Shown: positions 1 to 10,258 of the stretch, piece after piece
How the letters are laid out: every line of letters starts with the position of its first letter
Numbering within the stretch: the first letter of the stretch is position 1
Assembly: GCF_026004115.1 (NCBI RefSeq)
Contig: NZ_BPIM01000001.1
Span: 2,646,501 to 2,710,500, forward strand
Source: Meiothermus sp.
Lineage (GTDB): Bacteria > Deinococcota > Deinococci > Deinococcales > Thermaceae
Length of the DNA: 64,000 bases
Reading direction: 5' to 3'
Translations under genes and position numbers: made by a program
Notes under the pieces: model-generated
The model's database searches: none
What the model was told of the DNA's origin: nothing
Seen by the model: only the letters and a program-made list of their open reading frames with translations

Positions 1-1
1 C

Positions 2-280
2 GGCAGCCTGGCCAACGGCGGGGGTATCATCGCCGCCCGCAACGCTCCGCACCCCAACACCGCCAAACTCTTCCTGGAGTTCCTCTTTTCCAAATACGGC
101 CAGGGCCTCTTCGCTAAGGCCTTCGTCTCCCCGGTTCGACCCGATGTAGAGCTTCCCAAAGAGGTGGCCGCTAAGTTCCCGCCAAAGAGCGCCTATGCCA
201 AGGTGAAGTTCGTGGACTACCAGAAAGAGGAGGCCGCCTCCGAGACCCTGCAGAAGTACTACGCAGAGACCATCCGCTAG
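2..280 (+). CDS. ABC transporter extracellular solute-binding protein, C-terminal part
   Basis: Open at the left edge of the window; 92 residues plus a TAG stop are visible. The visible part has the look of the C-terminal lobe of a family 1 extracellular binding protein, with an NTAKLFLEFLFS helix and a terminal segment ending in YYAETIR. This lobe closes over the ligand in binding-protein-dependent importers. Two permease genes follow 40 bp downstream, so it is the periplasmic receptor of that transporter. The ligand cannot be told from this fragment; iron, polyamine and thiamine importers share this architecture. The family is seen; the substrate is unknown. Confidence 0.75.
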   Translation, partial: GSLANGGGIIAARNAPHPNTAKLFLEFLFSKYGQGLFAKAFVSPVRPDVELPKEVAAKFPPKSAYAKVKFVDYQKEEAASETLQKYYAETIR

Positions 281-320
281 AATCCCTAGGGGCGGGGATT
301 CCCCTGCCCCTTTTTATCTT

Positions 321-1127
321 ATGCGCGGTGAACGTTTCCTCGTACTTCCAGGGTTCCTCTTCTTGGCCCTTTTTTTCGCCTACCCCCTGTGGGCCATCCT
401 GGAGCGCAGTGTCTCGGGCCTCGAGGGGCTGACCCTGGCCCGCTACCTCAAGGCCCTAACGGCCCCCGCTTACCTCGAGGCCTGGCGCAACTCCCTCGTC
501 TTTGCTACCGCCTCTACCCTTATAGCTGCCTTTGGTGGGGTCTTCGTTGCTTACTGGACGGCGGGGTTGCCCCTGAGACCCAAGCGCTTCCTTCTTTCCC
601 TCTATGCTATCCCCATCTCCCTCTCAGGGTTGGTGGTGGCTTTTGGCTTTATCGTACTTCTGGGGCGCAACGGCGTGGTGAACCAGCTTTTCGCGGCTGT
701 GGGCCTTCCGCGCTTTGAACTGTACAGTTGGATAGGGCTTCTTTTGGTCTTTCCCTTCTACAATATTCCCCTGTTTGCCCTTGCCCTCATCCCCCTTTTA
801 GAGAGTCTAGGGCGGGATCTTTTAGAGGCCGCCCGGGCTTCGGGGGCCACGCCCTTGCAGGCCTGGGTGCGGGTGCTTCTCCCGAACCTTATGCCCGGGG
901 TGTTAGCAGGGAGCGCTATCGTCTTTGCGGGAATGATGGGGGCCTTCGGTACCGCCTTGGCCCTCACTGGCTTTGCCAAGAACCTCCTCTCGTTGCAGAT
1001 CTACAGCCTGGTAGCCGAGAGCACCTTTGATCTGCCCCAAGCTGCGGCCCTGGCAGCGTTGCTTATGGCCAGCACAGGAATTGGGCTGTACCTCCTATCC
1101 CTCTGGGAAAGGCGGGTGCGGCGATGA
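321..1127 (+). CDS. ABC transporter permease (first of two)
   Basis: 268 residues, strongly hydrophobic, with about six membrane segments. Near residues 170-190 lies the EAA loop, EAARASGATPLQAW followed by VRVLLPNLMPG, which docks on the ATPase subunit of importers. It belongs to the binding-protein-dependent permease family of PotB/ThiP/FbpB type. It follows the binding-protein gene and its stop overlaps the next permease start in an ATGA, indicating translational coupling. No ATPase gene is present in the window on this side, so it must be upstream or elsewhere. Substrate not determined. Confidence 0.88.
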   Translation: MRGERFLVLPGFLFLALFFAYPLWAILERSVSGLEGLTLARYLKALTAPAYLEAWRNSLVFATASTLIAAFGGVFVAYWTAGLPLRPKRFLLSLYAIPISLSGLVVAFGFIVLLGRNGVVNQLFAAVGLPRFELYSWIGLLLVFPFYNIPLFALALIPLLESLGRDLLEAARASGATPLQAWVRVLLPNLMPGVLAGSAIVFAGMMGAFGTALALTGFAKNLLSLQIYSLVAESTFDLPQAAALAALLMASTGIGLYLLSLWERRVRR

Positions 1128-1891
1128 GGCTTTTGGGTTGGTTTTTCTTCACCTTCTTTCTGCTCTACCTGGTGCTGCCCATGCTGGCCACGGTGGTCTA
1201 CTCCTTCAGCCAGATGTGGCTGGCCATCCTGCCCGAAGGCTTTACCCTGGCCTGGTATCGCAAGATCTTTACCGACCCCAAGTACCTCGAGGGGGCCCTC
1301 CTCTCGCTGCGCATTGCACTTCTGGCCGTGGCCCTCAATGTGCTGGTGGGGGTACCCACGGCCTACGCTACCTACACCTGGGCAGGTCGGCTGGGAGATG
1401 GGCTCAGGCGACTCGTCCAGATCCTGCCCCTCCTGGTGCCCCCCCTCATTGTAGGCCTGGGCTTCCTCTTGGCCTTTAATCGTCCGCCCCTGGCCTTCTC
1501 AGGAACCTTCTGGATCGTAGTTTTTGGTCACGCGGCCTTGGGCTTTCCTTTCTTCTTCCGCACAGTGTATGCAGGTCTTTCGGGCCTCGAGGTGCGGCTT
1601 CTAATGGAGGCTGCCCAAGCCTCGGGGGCGGGGCTTTGGGCGCGGATGCGGTATGTCCTTCTCCCCAATCTCCTCCCGGCAGTTCTCTCGGGGGGCTTGG
1701 TGGCTTTTGCTATTTCCATGGGGGAGTTCGAGATCACCAGCATGGTGGCGGGCTTCGGCACCGTAACCCTGCCGCTTCTCCTCTTCCAAAGCCTGCGCGA
1801 GGACTTTCGGGCAGCTAGCGCCGTGGCGAGCGTGCTACTCTACACCACGCTTCTGGCCCTCATGGGCCTCACCCTACTCCGGCGGCGCTAG
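1124..1891 (+). CDS. ABC transporter permease (second of two)
   Basis: 255 residues with about six predicted membrane helices and an EAA loop near residues 165-185 (EAAQASGAGLWARMRYVLLPN). PotC/ThiP-type inner membrane component that pairs with the preceding permease to form the transport channel. Its ATG lies inside the ATGA overlap with the upstream gene, so the two are probably made in equal amounts. It is the last gene of the operon. A weak GC hairpin (GGCGG/CCGCC, 1893-1911) and then a copy of repeat A follow before the convergent serS. Confidence 0.88.
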   Translation: MRLLGWFFFTFFLLYLVLPMLATVVYSFSQMWLAILPEGFTLAWYRKIFTDPKYLEGALLSLRIALLAVALNVLVGVPTAYATYTWAGRLGDGLRRLVQILPLLVPPLIVGLGFLLAFNRPPLAFSGTFWIVVFGHAALGFPFFFRTVYAGLSGLEVRLLMEAAQASGAGLWARMRYVLLPNLLPAVLSGGLVAFAISMGEFEITSMVAGFGTVTLPLLLFQSLREDFRAASAVASVLLYTTLLALMGLTLLRRR

Positions 1892-2063
1892 GGGCGGTTT
1901 ATTCTCCCGCCGGGTAGTCGGGTGTGTTGTGTTTCACCAAAACGGGGCCAACCGGTGTGGATAGGGGAGGCAGGGAAGGTGGCCGCCACGTAATACCACG
2001 CGCCCGCCCCTCACCGGGCAGGGAAGCCCCTGGAGGTAAACCCCGCTCTCCTGGCGCCTGATA

Positions 2064-2293
2064 ATACCGGATTCAAAAGACAGTTCAAAAACCAAAAACC
2101 CATAGGTTGTCTTTTTGAATCCTAGAGCACACCCCTCCCGAACGGTTGGCGAAGAAAGCGTCTCCCTTCCAAAGGGGCTTACGCCCTCCGCTACGCGGAT
2201 AACTTCCAAGGGGCGGTATCGCCCTCCGCTACGCGGATAACTTCGGCCCTGTTAGTTCGGCGCCGGATGGCGGCGAACTAACCGAATCTGGTA

Positions 2294-2294
<1 letters not shown>
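2064..2294 (+). repeat. Repeat A copy 1 (MITE-like, 231 bp)
   Basis: Begins ATACCGGATTC and ends GAATCTGGTAT, giving imperfect terminal inverted repeats CCRGATTC bordered by TA on both sides. Near the left end, arms around GATTCAAAAGAC and GTCTTTTTGAATC form a hairpin. Near the right end, GTTAGTTCG and CGAACTAAC form a second one. Between them the GC-rich module with the CCGC-GTA-GCGG palindrome occurs twice. The right end abuts the serS stop codon. No transposase is encoded. It fills most of the 402-bp gap 1892-2293; the rest of that gap shows nothing I recognise. Confidence 0.8.
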
Positions 2295-3939
<1,645 letters not shown>

Positions 3940-4003
3940 TCTAACCCTGGTTGGCCTCTGAACTCCCCATGCTGCAAGTCCTGGGCTTTGGTAGGCTATT
4001 TTC

Positions 4004-5428
4004 ATGTCGCCGGAAGAGTTTAAGCGTTTGGGCTACCAACTGATTGACTTCATTGCCGAATACCGTGCCAGCCTCGAGGCCCAGCCGGTGATGGCGCAGG
4101 TCCAGCCGGGGGCCATCAAAGCCTTGTTTTCTTCGGCTCCCCCTCAACAAGCACAGGGGTTGGAAGGGGTGCAGGAAGACCTGAAAGCGCTTTTCCCCGG
4201 CCTGACCCACTGGCAAAGCCCCAATTTCTTCGCCTGGTTTCCATCGAACGCGCCGCTCTCCTCGGTGCTGGCTGATCTTGTGGCCACCGGGCTGGGTCAG
4301 ACCGGCATCACCTGGCAGGCCAGCCCGGCCCTGACCGAGGTAGAAGAGGTAATGACCGACTGGTTGCGCCAGATGCTGGGCCTGCCGGTGCAGTTTCAGG
4401 GGGTTATTCAAGACACTGCCTCCACCGGTACGCTGGTGGCCCTGCTCACTGCGCGCGAATGGGCCACAGGCCAGTCCCAGGATCGGGGTGGGCTCCAGGC
4501 CGAGGCCCGTCCCCTCACGGTGTATGTGTCCGACCAGGCCCACAGCTCGGTGCCCAAAGCCGCACTGCTGGCCGGTTTTGGCCGCGAAAACCTGCGCCTG
4601 ATCGAAACCGACGAGGCCCACGCCATGCGGCTGGATGCGCTCGAGGCCGCCCTCAAGCGCGACCTGGTCGAAGGGCGCAAGCCCTGCGCGGTGGTGGCTG
4701 CCGTGGGCACCACGGCCACCACGGCCATTGACCCGGTGCGAAAAATTGCCGAGCTATGCCAAGAACACGGCATCTGGCTACATGTGGACGCGGCCATGGC
4801 CGGTTCGGCCATGATTTTGCCGGAGTGCCGGTGGATGTGGGACGGTATCGAGCAAGCCGACTCCATCGTCTTCAATCCCCACAAGTGGCTGGGGGTGGCC
4901 ATGGACTGCTCGCTCTACTACGTGCGCGAGCCCGAACACCTGATCCGGGCCATGTCCACCAACCCTTCCTACCTCCACTCGGCTGCCGATGGGCAGGTCA
5001 AGAACTACAAAGACTGGGGCATCCCGCTGGGCCGTCGCTTTCGAGCGCTTAAGATCTGGTTCACGCTGCGCGAGCTGGGCGTGGAAGGCTTGCAGACGCG
5101 ACTGCGACGCGACCTGGCCAACGCGAAGTGGCTCGAGGCCCAGGTCAAGCAGACCCCCGGCTGGGAGCTGCTGGCGCCGGTGCCTTTGCAAACGGTGTGT
5201 GTACGCTACAACCCCGGGGGCCTGAGCCCGGAGCAACTCGACCGGCACACCCAGGACTGGGTAGCCCGTATCAACCGCACGGGCCGGGCTTTCTTGACCG
5301 CAGCCCTGCTCAAAGGACGCTGGATGGTGCGGGTCTCTATTGGCGCGGAGGCCACCGAACGCCCACATGTGGAAGCGCTGTGGGCCCGCATGCAACAAGA
5401 AGCCCAGAGGGTGGAAATTGGCACCTGA
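4004..5428 (+). CDS. PLP-dependent group II decarboxylase (aromatic amino acid type)
   Basis: 474 residues. The sequence has the full group II decarboxylase pattern: an N-terminal helical pair, HWQSPNFFAWFP (substrate region), QDTASTGTLVALLTAR, the cofactor aspartate in HVDAAMAG (Asp262) and the Schiff-base lysine in NPHKW (Lys294). Members remove the carboxylate from L-DOPA, tryptophan, phenylalanine or tyrosine; the exact substrate cannot be read off. A TAGGCT hexamer sits 6 nt before the ATG and no Shine-Dalgarno is visible, so the mRNA may be leaderless. Its end overlaps the start of the MnmC-like gene, suggesting co-transcription. Divergent from gatC. Confidence 0.9.
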   Translation: MSPEEFKRLGYQLIDFIAEYRASLEAQPVMAQVQPGAIKALFSSAPPQQAQGLEGVQEDLKALFPGLTHWQSPNFFAWFPSNAPLSSVLADLVATGLGQTGITWQASPALTEVEEVMTDWLRQMLGLPVQFQGVIQDTASTGTLVALLTAREWATGQSQDRGGLQAEARPLTVYVSDQAHSSVPKAALLAGFGRENLRLIETDEAHAMRLDALEAALKRDLVEGRKPCAVVAAVGTTATTAIDPVRKIAELCQEHGIWLHVDAAMAGSAMILPECRWMWDGIEQADSIVFNPHKWLGVAMDCSLYYVREPEHLIRAMSTNPSYLHSAADGQVKNYKDWGIPLGRRFRALKIWFTLRELGVEGLQTRLRRDLANAKWLEAQVKQTPGWELLAPVPLQTVCVRYNPGGLSPEQLDRHTQDWVARINRTGRAFLTAALLKGRWMVRVSIGAEATERPHVEALWARMQQEAQRVEIGT

Positions 5429-6104
5429 GCGTTCCGACATTTACCAGCGGCTACAGACAGAGGACGGCTCACCCACACTGGTGCATCCGGTATTCGGCGA
5501 GGCCTATAGCTCCCGGCATGGGGCCTGGATGCAGGCCAATGAGCTCTACCTGAAGCTCACCCAGACCCATCGGCACCCATCCCCCAGGGTGCTGGAGGTA
5601 GGCTTTGGGCTGGGGGTTAATTTCCGGGCGACCCTGGAAAACTGCCTGCGACGCGGGGTGTTTTTTGAATACCTCAGCTACGAGGGCTATCCGGTCTCGA
5701 GGATGATACTGGCGTCGGTTGGGGTTCCGCTTTCGCCTGCTGCCGAGCAGGTATGGATGGATTTGCTGGCTATTTGGCCTGCCCATCCGCGGGCCCCTTT
5801 ACGGCTGGAGGGTTTTTGGGGCAGGCTCGAGGTGCGCTTTGAAGATGTTGTCGCGGCCACCATGCCTTCTGGCTGGGCCACAGCCCTTTACTTTGACCCC
5901 TTTAGCCCGCAAGTGAACCCCGAGCCCTGGCAACCCGGTGTGCTGCAAAAGCTGTTCAGGGCGGCTGGTGCGGGTGCACGGCTGGCCACCTACTCGGTGG
6001 CGGGCCGCTTTCGCCGCAACCTGGCCGCGGCAGGGTTTGCCGTCAGCAGGGTGCCAGGTGTAGGTAAGAAGGCCTGGACGCTGGCCGAACACGCAGGTGA
6101 GTAG
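5418..6104 (+). CDS. MnmC-like SAM-dependent methyltransferase
   Basis: About 228 residues from a TTG start at 5418 that follows an AGAGGG ribosome site inside the end of the decarboxylase gene; no ATG fits as well. It begins LAPERSDIYQRLQTEDGSPTL, and GEAYSSRHGAWMQANELY followed by RVLEVGFGLGVNF (SAM-binding glycine loop) and LYFDPFSPQVNPEPW identify the MnmC methyltransferase family, which completes the mnm5 modification at the tRNA wobble uridine in E. coli. Here only the methyltransferase domain is present, without the FAD oxidase domain of the fused enzyme. mnmE, which acts at the same nucleotide, is 2 kb away. Function in tRNA is inferred from family. Confidence 0.8.
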   Translation: MAPERSDIYQRLQTEDGSPTLVHPVFGEAYSSRHGAWMQANELYLKLTQTHRHPSPRVLEVGFGLGVNFRATLENCLRRGVFFEYLSYEGYPVSRMILASVGVPLSPAAEQVWMDLLAIWPAHPRAPLRLEGFWGRLEVRFEDVVAATMPSGWATALYFDPFSPQVNPEPWQPGVLQKLFRAAGAGARLATYSVAGRFRRNLAAAGFAVSRVPGVGKKAWTLAEHAGE

Positions 6105-6109
6105 GGGTT

Positions 6110-7687
6110 TCAATCGGGCCCGGTCTCGGCGAGCTGGGGGTTTTCGGGTTCCTCTACCAGGTTGAGGCCCAGGGCACGCTCAGCCAGACGCTCTCCGGCC
6201 TCGGCGAAGGGATGCGAGATGAGCGTGGCGCCTGCTTCCGCCAGGAGGGGGTCTTCCTCGCGGTGATAGCTGGTGGCAGCGATGAGGCCCGTAAAACCCC
6301 GCTGTTTGAGGCCGCGGGCCGCCCGCAGCTTGGCCTCGAGGTCGGGCAGGGTGAGCAGCACCCCGCGCAAGCCGGTGAGATCGAGGCGCTCCCAGAGCTC
6401 AGGGTCTTCAGCATCGGCGTAGCGCACCTGTCGTTTTTTGGCCCGGTGAAACTCGAGCTTGCCCTCGTCGGCGTCGAGGCCCAGTACGCGGTAGCCCTGA
6501 CCGGCCAGCATCTTGTAGGCAGCGCCTCCGGTGCGGCCCATGCCCACCACCAGCCATTCGGCCCCGCCTATGCTGGTCGGCTCGTCGTCGGTGTGGCGCC
6601 CTTTGCGCTCGAAGCGCAGCAGGTAGGGCTCGAGCTGCTGGTAGAGGTTGTGCACCGAGCGGTTGAGGGGGGCGGCCAGCGCCAGCGAGACCGCTACTAC
6701 CAGGCTGACCAGCTGCCCATACGCGGCCGGTACAAGGTTGCCCTCCACCGCGGCCAGGCTTGTAATCAGGGCAAACTCGCTGTAGCTCAAGAGCGAAACA
6801 CTGGTTACAAAAGCCGTGCGGGCCCGCAGGCCAAAAGCGATAAAGAGTGCAAAGAAGAGTACACCCTTGAGGGGCAGCAAGGCCAGCAACCCCAGAGCCA
6901 GTCCCAGGCCATCGCCATTTGGCAGGCCCATCATACCTATTTGCAAAAAGAAGCCCACCAGAAAGGCTTCTTTGAGCCCCCACAGCGTGCGCGAGAGCTC
7001 GGAAACCTGGGGGTGTCCGGCCAGCGCGGCGCCCATGAGCAAAGCTCCCAGCTCGGGCGAGACCCCCAGGGTTCGGGCCAGGCTGGCCCCGCCCAGGGCC
7101 AGCCCCAGGCCATAAAGCAACAAAAGCTCGTCGTGGCCGCTTTTCTCGAGGATGCGCCCCACCACAGGCCGCAGCATCGGCAGGCCCAGCAGCAGCAAGG
7201 CCCAGGGGGTGGGATTCTTGACCCCGGCATAGGCCATCAGGCCAATGGCTACCAGGTCTTGCAAAATCAGAATTCCGACTGCAAGCCTACCGTGAAAGGT
7301 GGATAGTTCACGCCGGTCATCCAGAAGCTTGACGGCCAGCACGGTGCTCGAAAAGGCTAGGCCAATCCCCAGGTACAAAGCCGCCTGGGTGCTGAGCCCG
7401 GCCCAGAACACCACTGCTCCCAGCAGCAAAGCAAACAAGATCAGGTGCAGCCCCCCCACCCCCAGGACTTCGGGGCGCAACAGGCTGCTAAAGCGCAGTT
7501 TTAGCCCAACCGTAAACAGCAGGAGCAAGACGCCAATATCGGCCAGGTTCTCCAGCAGGTTGTTGGGCTGTTGCTGCAGGCCCCACAACACAAAGCCAGC
7601 CGCCAGATACCCCACCAAAGGCGGCCAGCCGAATCGATTGGCCAGCCAGCCCAGCCCGTATGCCATGCCTACCCAGAGCCACTCCAT
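6110..7687 (-). CDS. Kef-type cation/proton antiporter with RCK domain
   Basis: 525 residues. Residues 1 to about 370 form a multi-span Na+/H+ exchanger domain (CPA2 family). From about 385 there is a Rossmann TrkA-N/RCK domain with nucleotide-binding loop VVGMGRTGGAAYK, which gates such transporters by NAD(H) or similar ligands. Likely role is K+ efflux or pH homeostasis at the cytoplasmic membrane. A TAATAT hexamer lies exactly 6 nt before the ATG and overlaps the end of the upstream gene, so an internal leaderless promoter is possible. It converges on the methyltransferase gene with a 5-bp gap. Confidence 0.92.
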   Translation of the reverse strand: MEWLWVGMAYGLGWLANRFGWPPLVGYLAAGFVLWGLQQQPNNLLENLADIGVLLLLFTVGLKLRFSSLLRPEVLGVGGLHLILFALLLGAVVFWAGLSTQAALYLGIGLAFSSTVLAVKLLDDRRELSTFHGRLAVGILILQDLVAIGLMAYAGVKNPTPWALLLLGLPMLRPVVGRILEKSGHDELLLLYGLGLALGGASLARTLGVSPELGALLMGAALAGHPQVSELSRTLWGLKEAFLVGFFLQIGMMGLPNGDGLGLALGLLALLPLKGVLFFALFIAFGLRARTAFVTSVSLLSYSEFALITSLAAVEGNLVPAAYGQLVSLVVAVSLALAAPLNRSVHNLYQQLEPYLLRFERKGRHTDDEPTSIGGAEWLVVGMGRTGGAAYKMLAGQGYRVLGLDADEGKLEFHRAKKRQVRYADAEDPELWERLDLTGLRGVLLTLPDLEAKLRAARGLKQRGFTGLIAATSYHREEDPLLAEAGATLISHPFAEAGERLAERALGLNLVEEPENPQLAETGPD

Positions 7688-7691
7688 GTCT

Positions 7692-8231
7692 TCATATTAG
7701 AGGCCACTGAGGCTTTCTCGAGCCCTTCCGGGCAGCCATCACACCAAAAGGTGGCGTGCCCAGGCGGCGTGCGAGCCGTGGCATAACCACCAGGTCGGGG
7801 TTGTGCAGCCAGGCGGCATCCAGCAGGGCCTGGGCGAGCTGGCCGGCATTGCGGTAGCGCCGGAGCGGCACTTTTAGGGCCTCGCGTTCCTTACCAATCA
7901 AAACAAGCTGCAGTCCGCCGGCCAGAATGTCACGCAGCCCGTCTGCCGCCTCCAGCCCCTCCAGGGGGTATTCCTGCCAGCGCCCAAAGCTTTGCAGGCG
8001 CAAGCAACGGGGGGTGACCTCGAGGCCCGAGAGCCAGCCCTCGTCCACCCCCAGGAATACCATGTAAACCCCCAACAGCCCAAACAAAATGACCGACCAG
8101 CGCGGTTCGACGCCTTGAAACCAGGCTGCGAAACACAAGGTTGTCAGGGCCAGGCCCATTACCATCAGCCCCACAGCCACGATATAAGTCTGGGTGCTGC
8201 GTTTTGAAACGATCCCGCGAAGCTCCGCCAT
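7692..8231 (-). CDS. Two-helix membrane protein, unknown function
   Basis: 179 residues from the ATG at 8231. Two hydrophobic segments at about residues 15-35 and 45-62 are followed by a soluble region of alternating strands, resembling PH-like membrane proteins (for example LEVTPRCLRLQSFGRWQEYPLEGLEA). An earlier ATG at 8294 is open but overlaps mnmE and adds a Pro/Cys-rich stretch that is probably not translated. It lies between mnmE and the antiporter in a same-strand run and could be co-transcribed with either. No catalytic motif seen. The family assignment is tentative. Confidence 0.6.
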   Translation of the reverse strand: MAELRGIVSKRSTQTYIVAVGLMVMGLALTTLCFAAWFQGVEPRWSVILFGLLGVYMVFLGVDEGWLSGLEVTPRCLRLQSFGRWQEYPLEGLEAADGLRDILAGGLQLVLIGKEREALKVPLRRYRNAGQLAQALLDAAWLHNPDLVVMPRLARRLGTPPFGVMAARKGSRKPQWPLI

Positions 8232-8278
8232 GGCGGCAAGTCTACGGGGGTGCGGGGGCGGCGCACAAGGGCAGGTCG

Positions 8279-9592
8279 CTATTTCCCCACGCAAAAGTTG
8301 CGAAAGACCCGGTCAATCACTTCTTCTGAAACGTCCTTGCCCAGAATTTCTGCGAGTGCATCCAGGGCCATTTCAATCGAGACCCCGGCTAGGTCTTCGG
8401 GGGCCACTAGGGCCTCCAATGCGTGGGTTTTCGCGCGGCGCAGGGCCTCCACGTGGCGCTCGTTGCTGATCCATATTTCGCCTTCGGGGGCCTCCCCCAG
8501 CAGCCGGTGATGGATTTGCTGGCGCAAGGCCTCCAGGCCCAGGCCGGTCTGGCTCGAGACCCTCAGAAACGAATGCTCCGTCCAGGCGGGCGGCAGGTCG
8601 GCTTTGGTAGCAACCATCAGGGTACGTGCCCAGGGCAACGGGGGCGGGGTAGGGCGGGGCTGGCTCTGGTCGGCCAGGTAGAGCACCAGGTCGGCCTCCT
8701 GAGCAATCTGCAAGGCCCGCTCCACCCCGCTTTTCTCGATGAGGTCCTCGGTCTCGCGAACGCCGGCGGTGTCTACGGCCACGATGGGCACCCCGGCTAT
8801 TTCCAGGGGGGCTTCCAGGTAGTCGCGGGTGGTTCCGGGAATAGGGGTTACGATGGCCCGCTCGTAGCCCAGCAACGCATTGAGCAGGCTGGACTTGCCG
8901 GCATTGGGGGCGCCGACCAGGGCGATGCGGGCGCCCTTCTGGGCGATGCGTCCGGCGGGGGCGGTGGCCAGCAGGTGCTCCATCTCGAGCAAAACGGGCT
9001 TTAGGGTCTCTTGAATCCGGGCCGGCTCGACCCCTTCCTCGGGGTAGTCCAGCCAGGCCTGGATGTGGGCCAGCAGGGTAAAGAGTTCCTCGGAGATGTG
9101 GGCAATCTTCTGCGAAAGCCCCGCACTCAAGCCCCGCAGGGCCTGCCGTCGGGCGGCGTCCGACTCGGCCTCTACCAGGCTCAGCACCGACTCGGCCTGG
9201 GCCAGGTCCATTTTGCCGCTGAGGTAAGCCCTTAGGGTGAACTCGCCGGGCTGGGCGGGGCGGGCCCCTTGCTCAAAGAGCGCCTGCAAAACCCGGCGCA
9301 GTACTGCCGGGGAGCCGTGGGTATGCAGCTCGGCGCTGTCCTGGCCGGTGTAGGAGTGGGGTTTGCGAAAAACCAGCAAGAGTGCCTCGTCCAGAATTTC
9401 CTGGGTCTTCGGATCGGAGATTTTGCCGTAGGTGAACCGTCCCCCCGCGAGCTGGCAGGGGTTCTTGCCCTGCCAGAGCCTCGAGACCAGCTCCAGGCTA
9501 CCCTCGCCCGAGACCCGCACGATCCCTACCGCCCCTTTGCCCGGGGGGGTGGCGATGGCGGCAATTACGTCTTTGAGTGAAGGCAGGCCCAC
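8279..9592 (-). CDS. mnmE: tRNA modification GTPase MnmE
   Basis: 437 residues. N-terminal tetrahydrofolate-binding domain (starts near DVIAAIATPPGKGAVGIVRVSG), helical domain, and an inserted Ras-like G domain with GAPNAGKSSLLN (P-loop), DTAGVRE (G3) and ATKAD (G4). It ends in FCVGK, the C-terminal Cys-Gly-Lys signature needed for catalysis. Together with MnmG it installs the carboxymethylaminomethyl or aminomethyl group on U34 of tRNAs. mnmG is not in the window. The nearby MnmC-like gene may act downstream on the same base. Length is typical for the family. Confidence 0.97.
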   Translation of the reverse strand: MGLPSLKDVIAAIATPPGKGAVGIVRVSGEGSLELVSRLWQGKNPCQLAGGRFTYGKISDPKTQEILDEALLLVFRKPHSYTGQDSAELHTHGSPAVLRRVLQALFEQGARPAQPGEFTLRAYLSGKMDLAQAESVLSLVEAESDAARRQALRGLSAGLSQKIAHISEELFTLLAHIQAWLDYPEEGVEPARIQETLKPVLLEMEHLLATAPAGRIAQKGARIALVGAPNAGKSSLLNALLGYERAIVTPIPGTTRDYLEAPLEIAGVPIVAVDTAGVRETEDLIEKSGVERALQIAQEADLVLYLADQSQPRPTPPPLPWARTLMVATKADLPPAWTEHSFLRVSSQTGLGLEALRQQIHHRLLGEAPEGEIWISNERHVEALRRAKTHALEALVAPEDLAGVSIEMALDALAEILGKDVSEEVIDRVFRNFCVGK

Positions 9593-9598
9593 AGGGAT

Positions 9599-10258
9599 TT
9601 AGTTTATGCGTGGCAGAATCCAGTCAATGAGCACCAGGGCAGTTTTGCTGCGGGTGAGGGGGTCGCTGGCAAAGAGTCCGGTCATTAGCTCGAAGTGGGG
9701 GAGGGGGGCCTCGAGCTGGGTGATGTGCGCCAGAACCGCCCCAGCGGGGGGCAGGGGCTTGTGGTTAGCCGCCCACAGGCCCTCCAGGATTTTCCAGCCC
9801 TGGATGCTGGCCAGGTAGCCCATTTTGAGCTGGGCTTGCTCGCTCAGGGCAGTCTGGAGCTTGCGCCGGGCATTTTCCAGCCAGTAGGCCAGGGCTTTGC
9901 GTTCAGCCTCGGGCATCTCGTGGGCCTCGAAAAGCTGCTGGGCCTCCGCCCGCAGCTCGGCCAGCTTGCCTTCGGGGTCGAAGAGGATTTTGCCATCCAG
10001 GTGGCTGTAGAGCTCCATGGCGTGGCGGCGCATCTTGTCGCGGGCTTGCACCAGGTTGCGAAAATGCATCTCCACCAGGTAACCCTGCTGCTCCTCGCTG
10101 CGGAACCGGCGCTCGTTAACTCCGCTCAGAAGCACCCAGAAGTCGAAGTCGGAGCCTGGGGTGGCGTCGCCCCGGGCGCGCGAGCCCGTGAGCAGAATCC
10201 CCATCACCTTGGGGTCGGACTTGAGCAGCTCTAAAATCTGGGCAATTACGTGGTCCAT
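9599..10258 (-). CDS. Minimal-type nucleotidyltransferase domain protein
   Basis: 219 residues from ATG 10258, whose A is shared with the TGA stop of the upstream helicase gene (TGATG), a clear translational-coupling arrangement. The N-terminal nucleotidyltransferase motif is intact: LLTGSRARGDATPGSDFDFWV with the two metal aspartates, as in KNTase/MNT proteins. The rest is mostly helical, including a stretch of charged helices at about 100-180 that could be a fused HEPN-like or substrate domain, but this is not proven. Target unknown. MNT proteins often belong to toxin-antitoxin pairs or modify antibiotics; the coupling to a helicase suggests a nucleic-acid role instead (inference). Confidence 0.75.
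   Translation of the reverse strand: MDHVIAQILELLKSDPKVMGILLTGSRARGDATPGSDFDFWVLLSGVNERRFRSEEQQGYLVEMHFRNLVQARDKMRRHAMELYSHLDGKILFDPEGKLAELRAEAQQLFEAHEMPEAERKALAYWLENARRKLQTALSEQAQLKMGYLASIQGWKILEGLWAANHKPLPPAGAVLAHITQLEAPLPHFELMTGLFASDPLTRSKTALVLIDWILPRIN

Noticed and set aside
1893-1911. GGCGG/CCGCC hairpin after the ABC permease genes as a terminator
   Set aside because: Only 5 bp of stem and no T-run; too weak to list as a feature.
6212-7306. Long plus-strand frame opposite the Kef-type antiporter
   Set aside because: Low-complexity Gln/Ala/Gly composition and no start signal; shadow of the antiporter gene.
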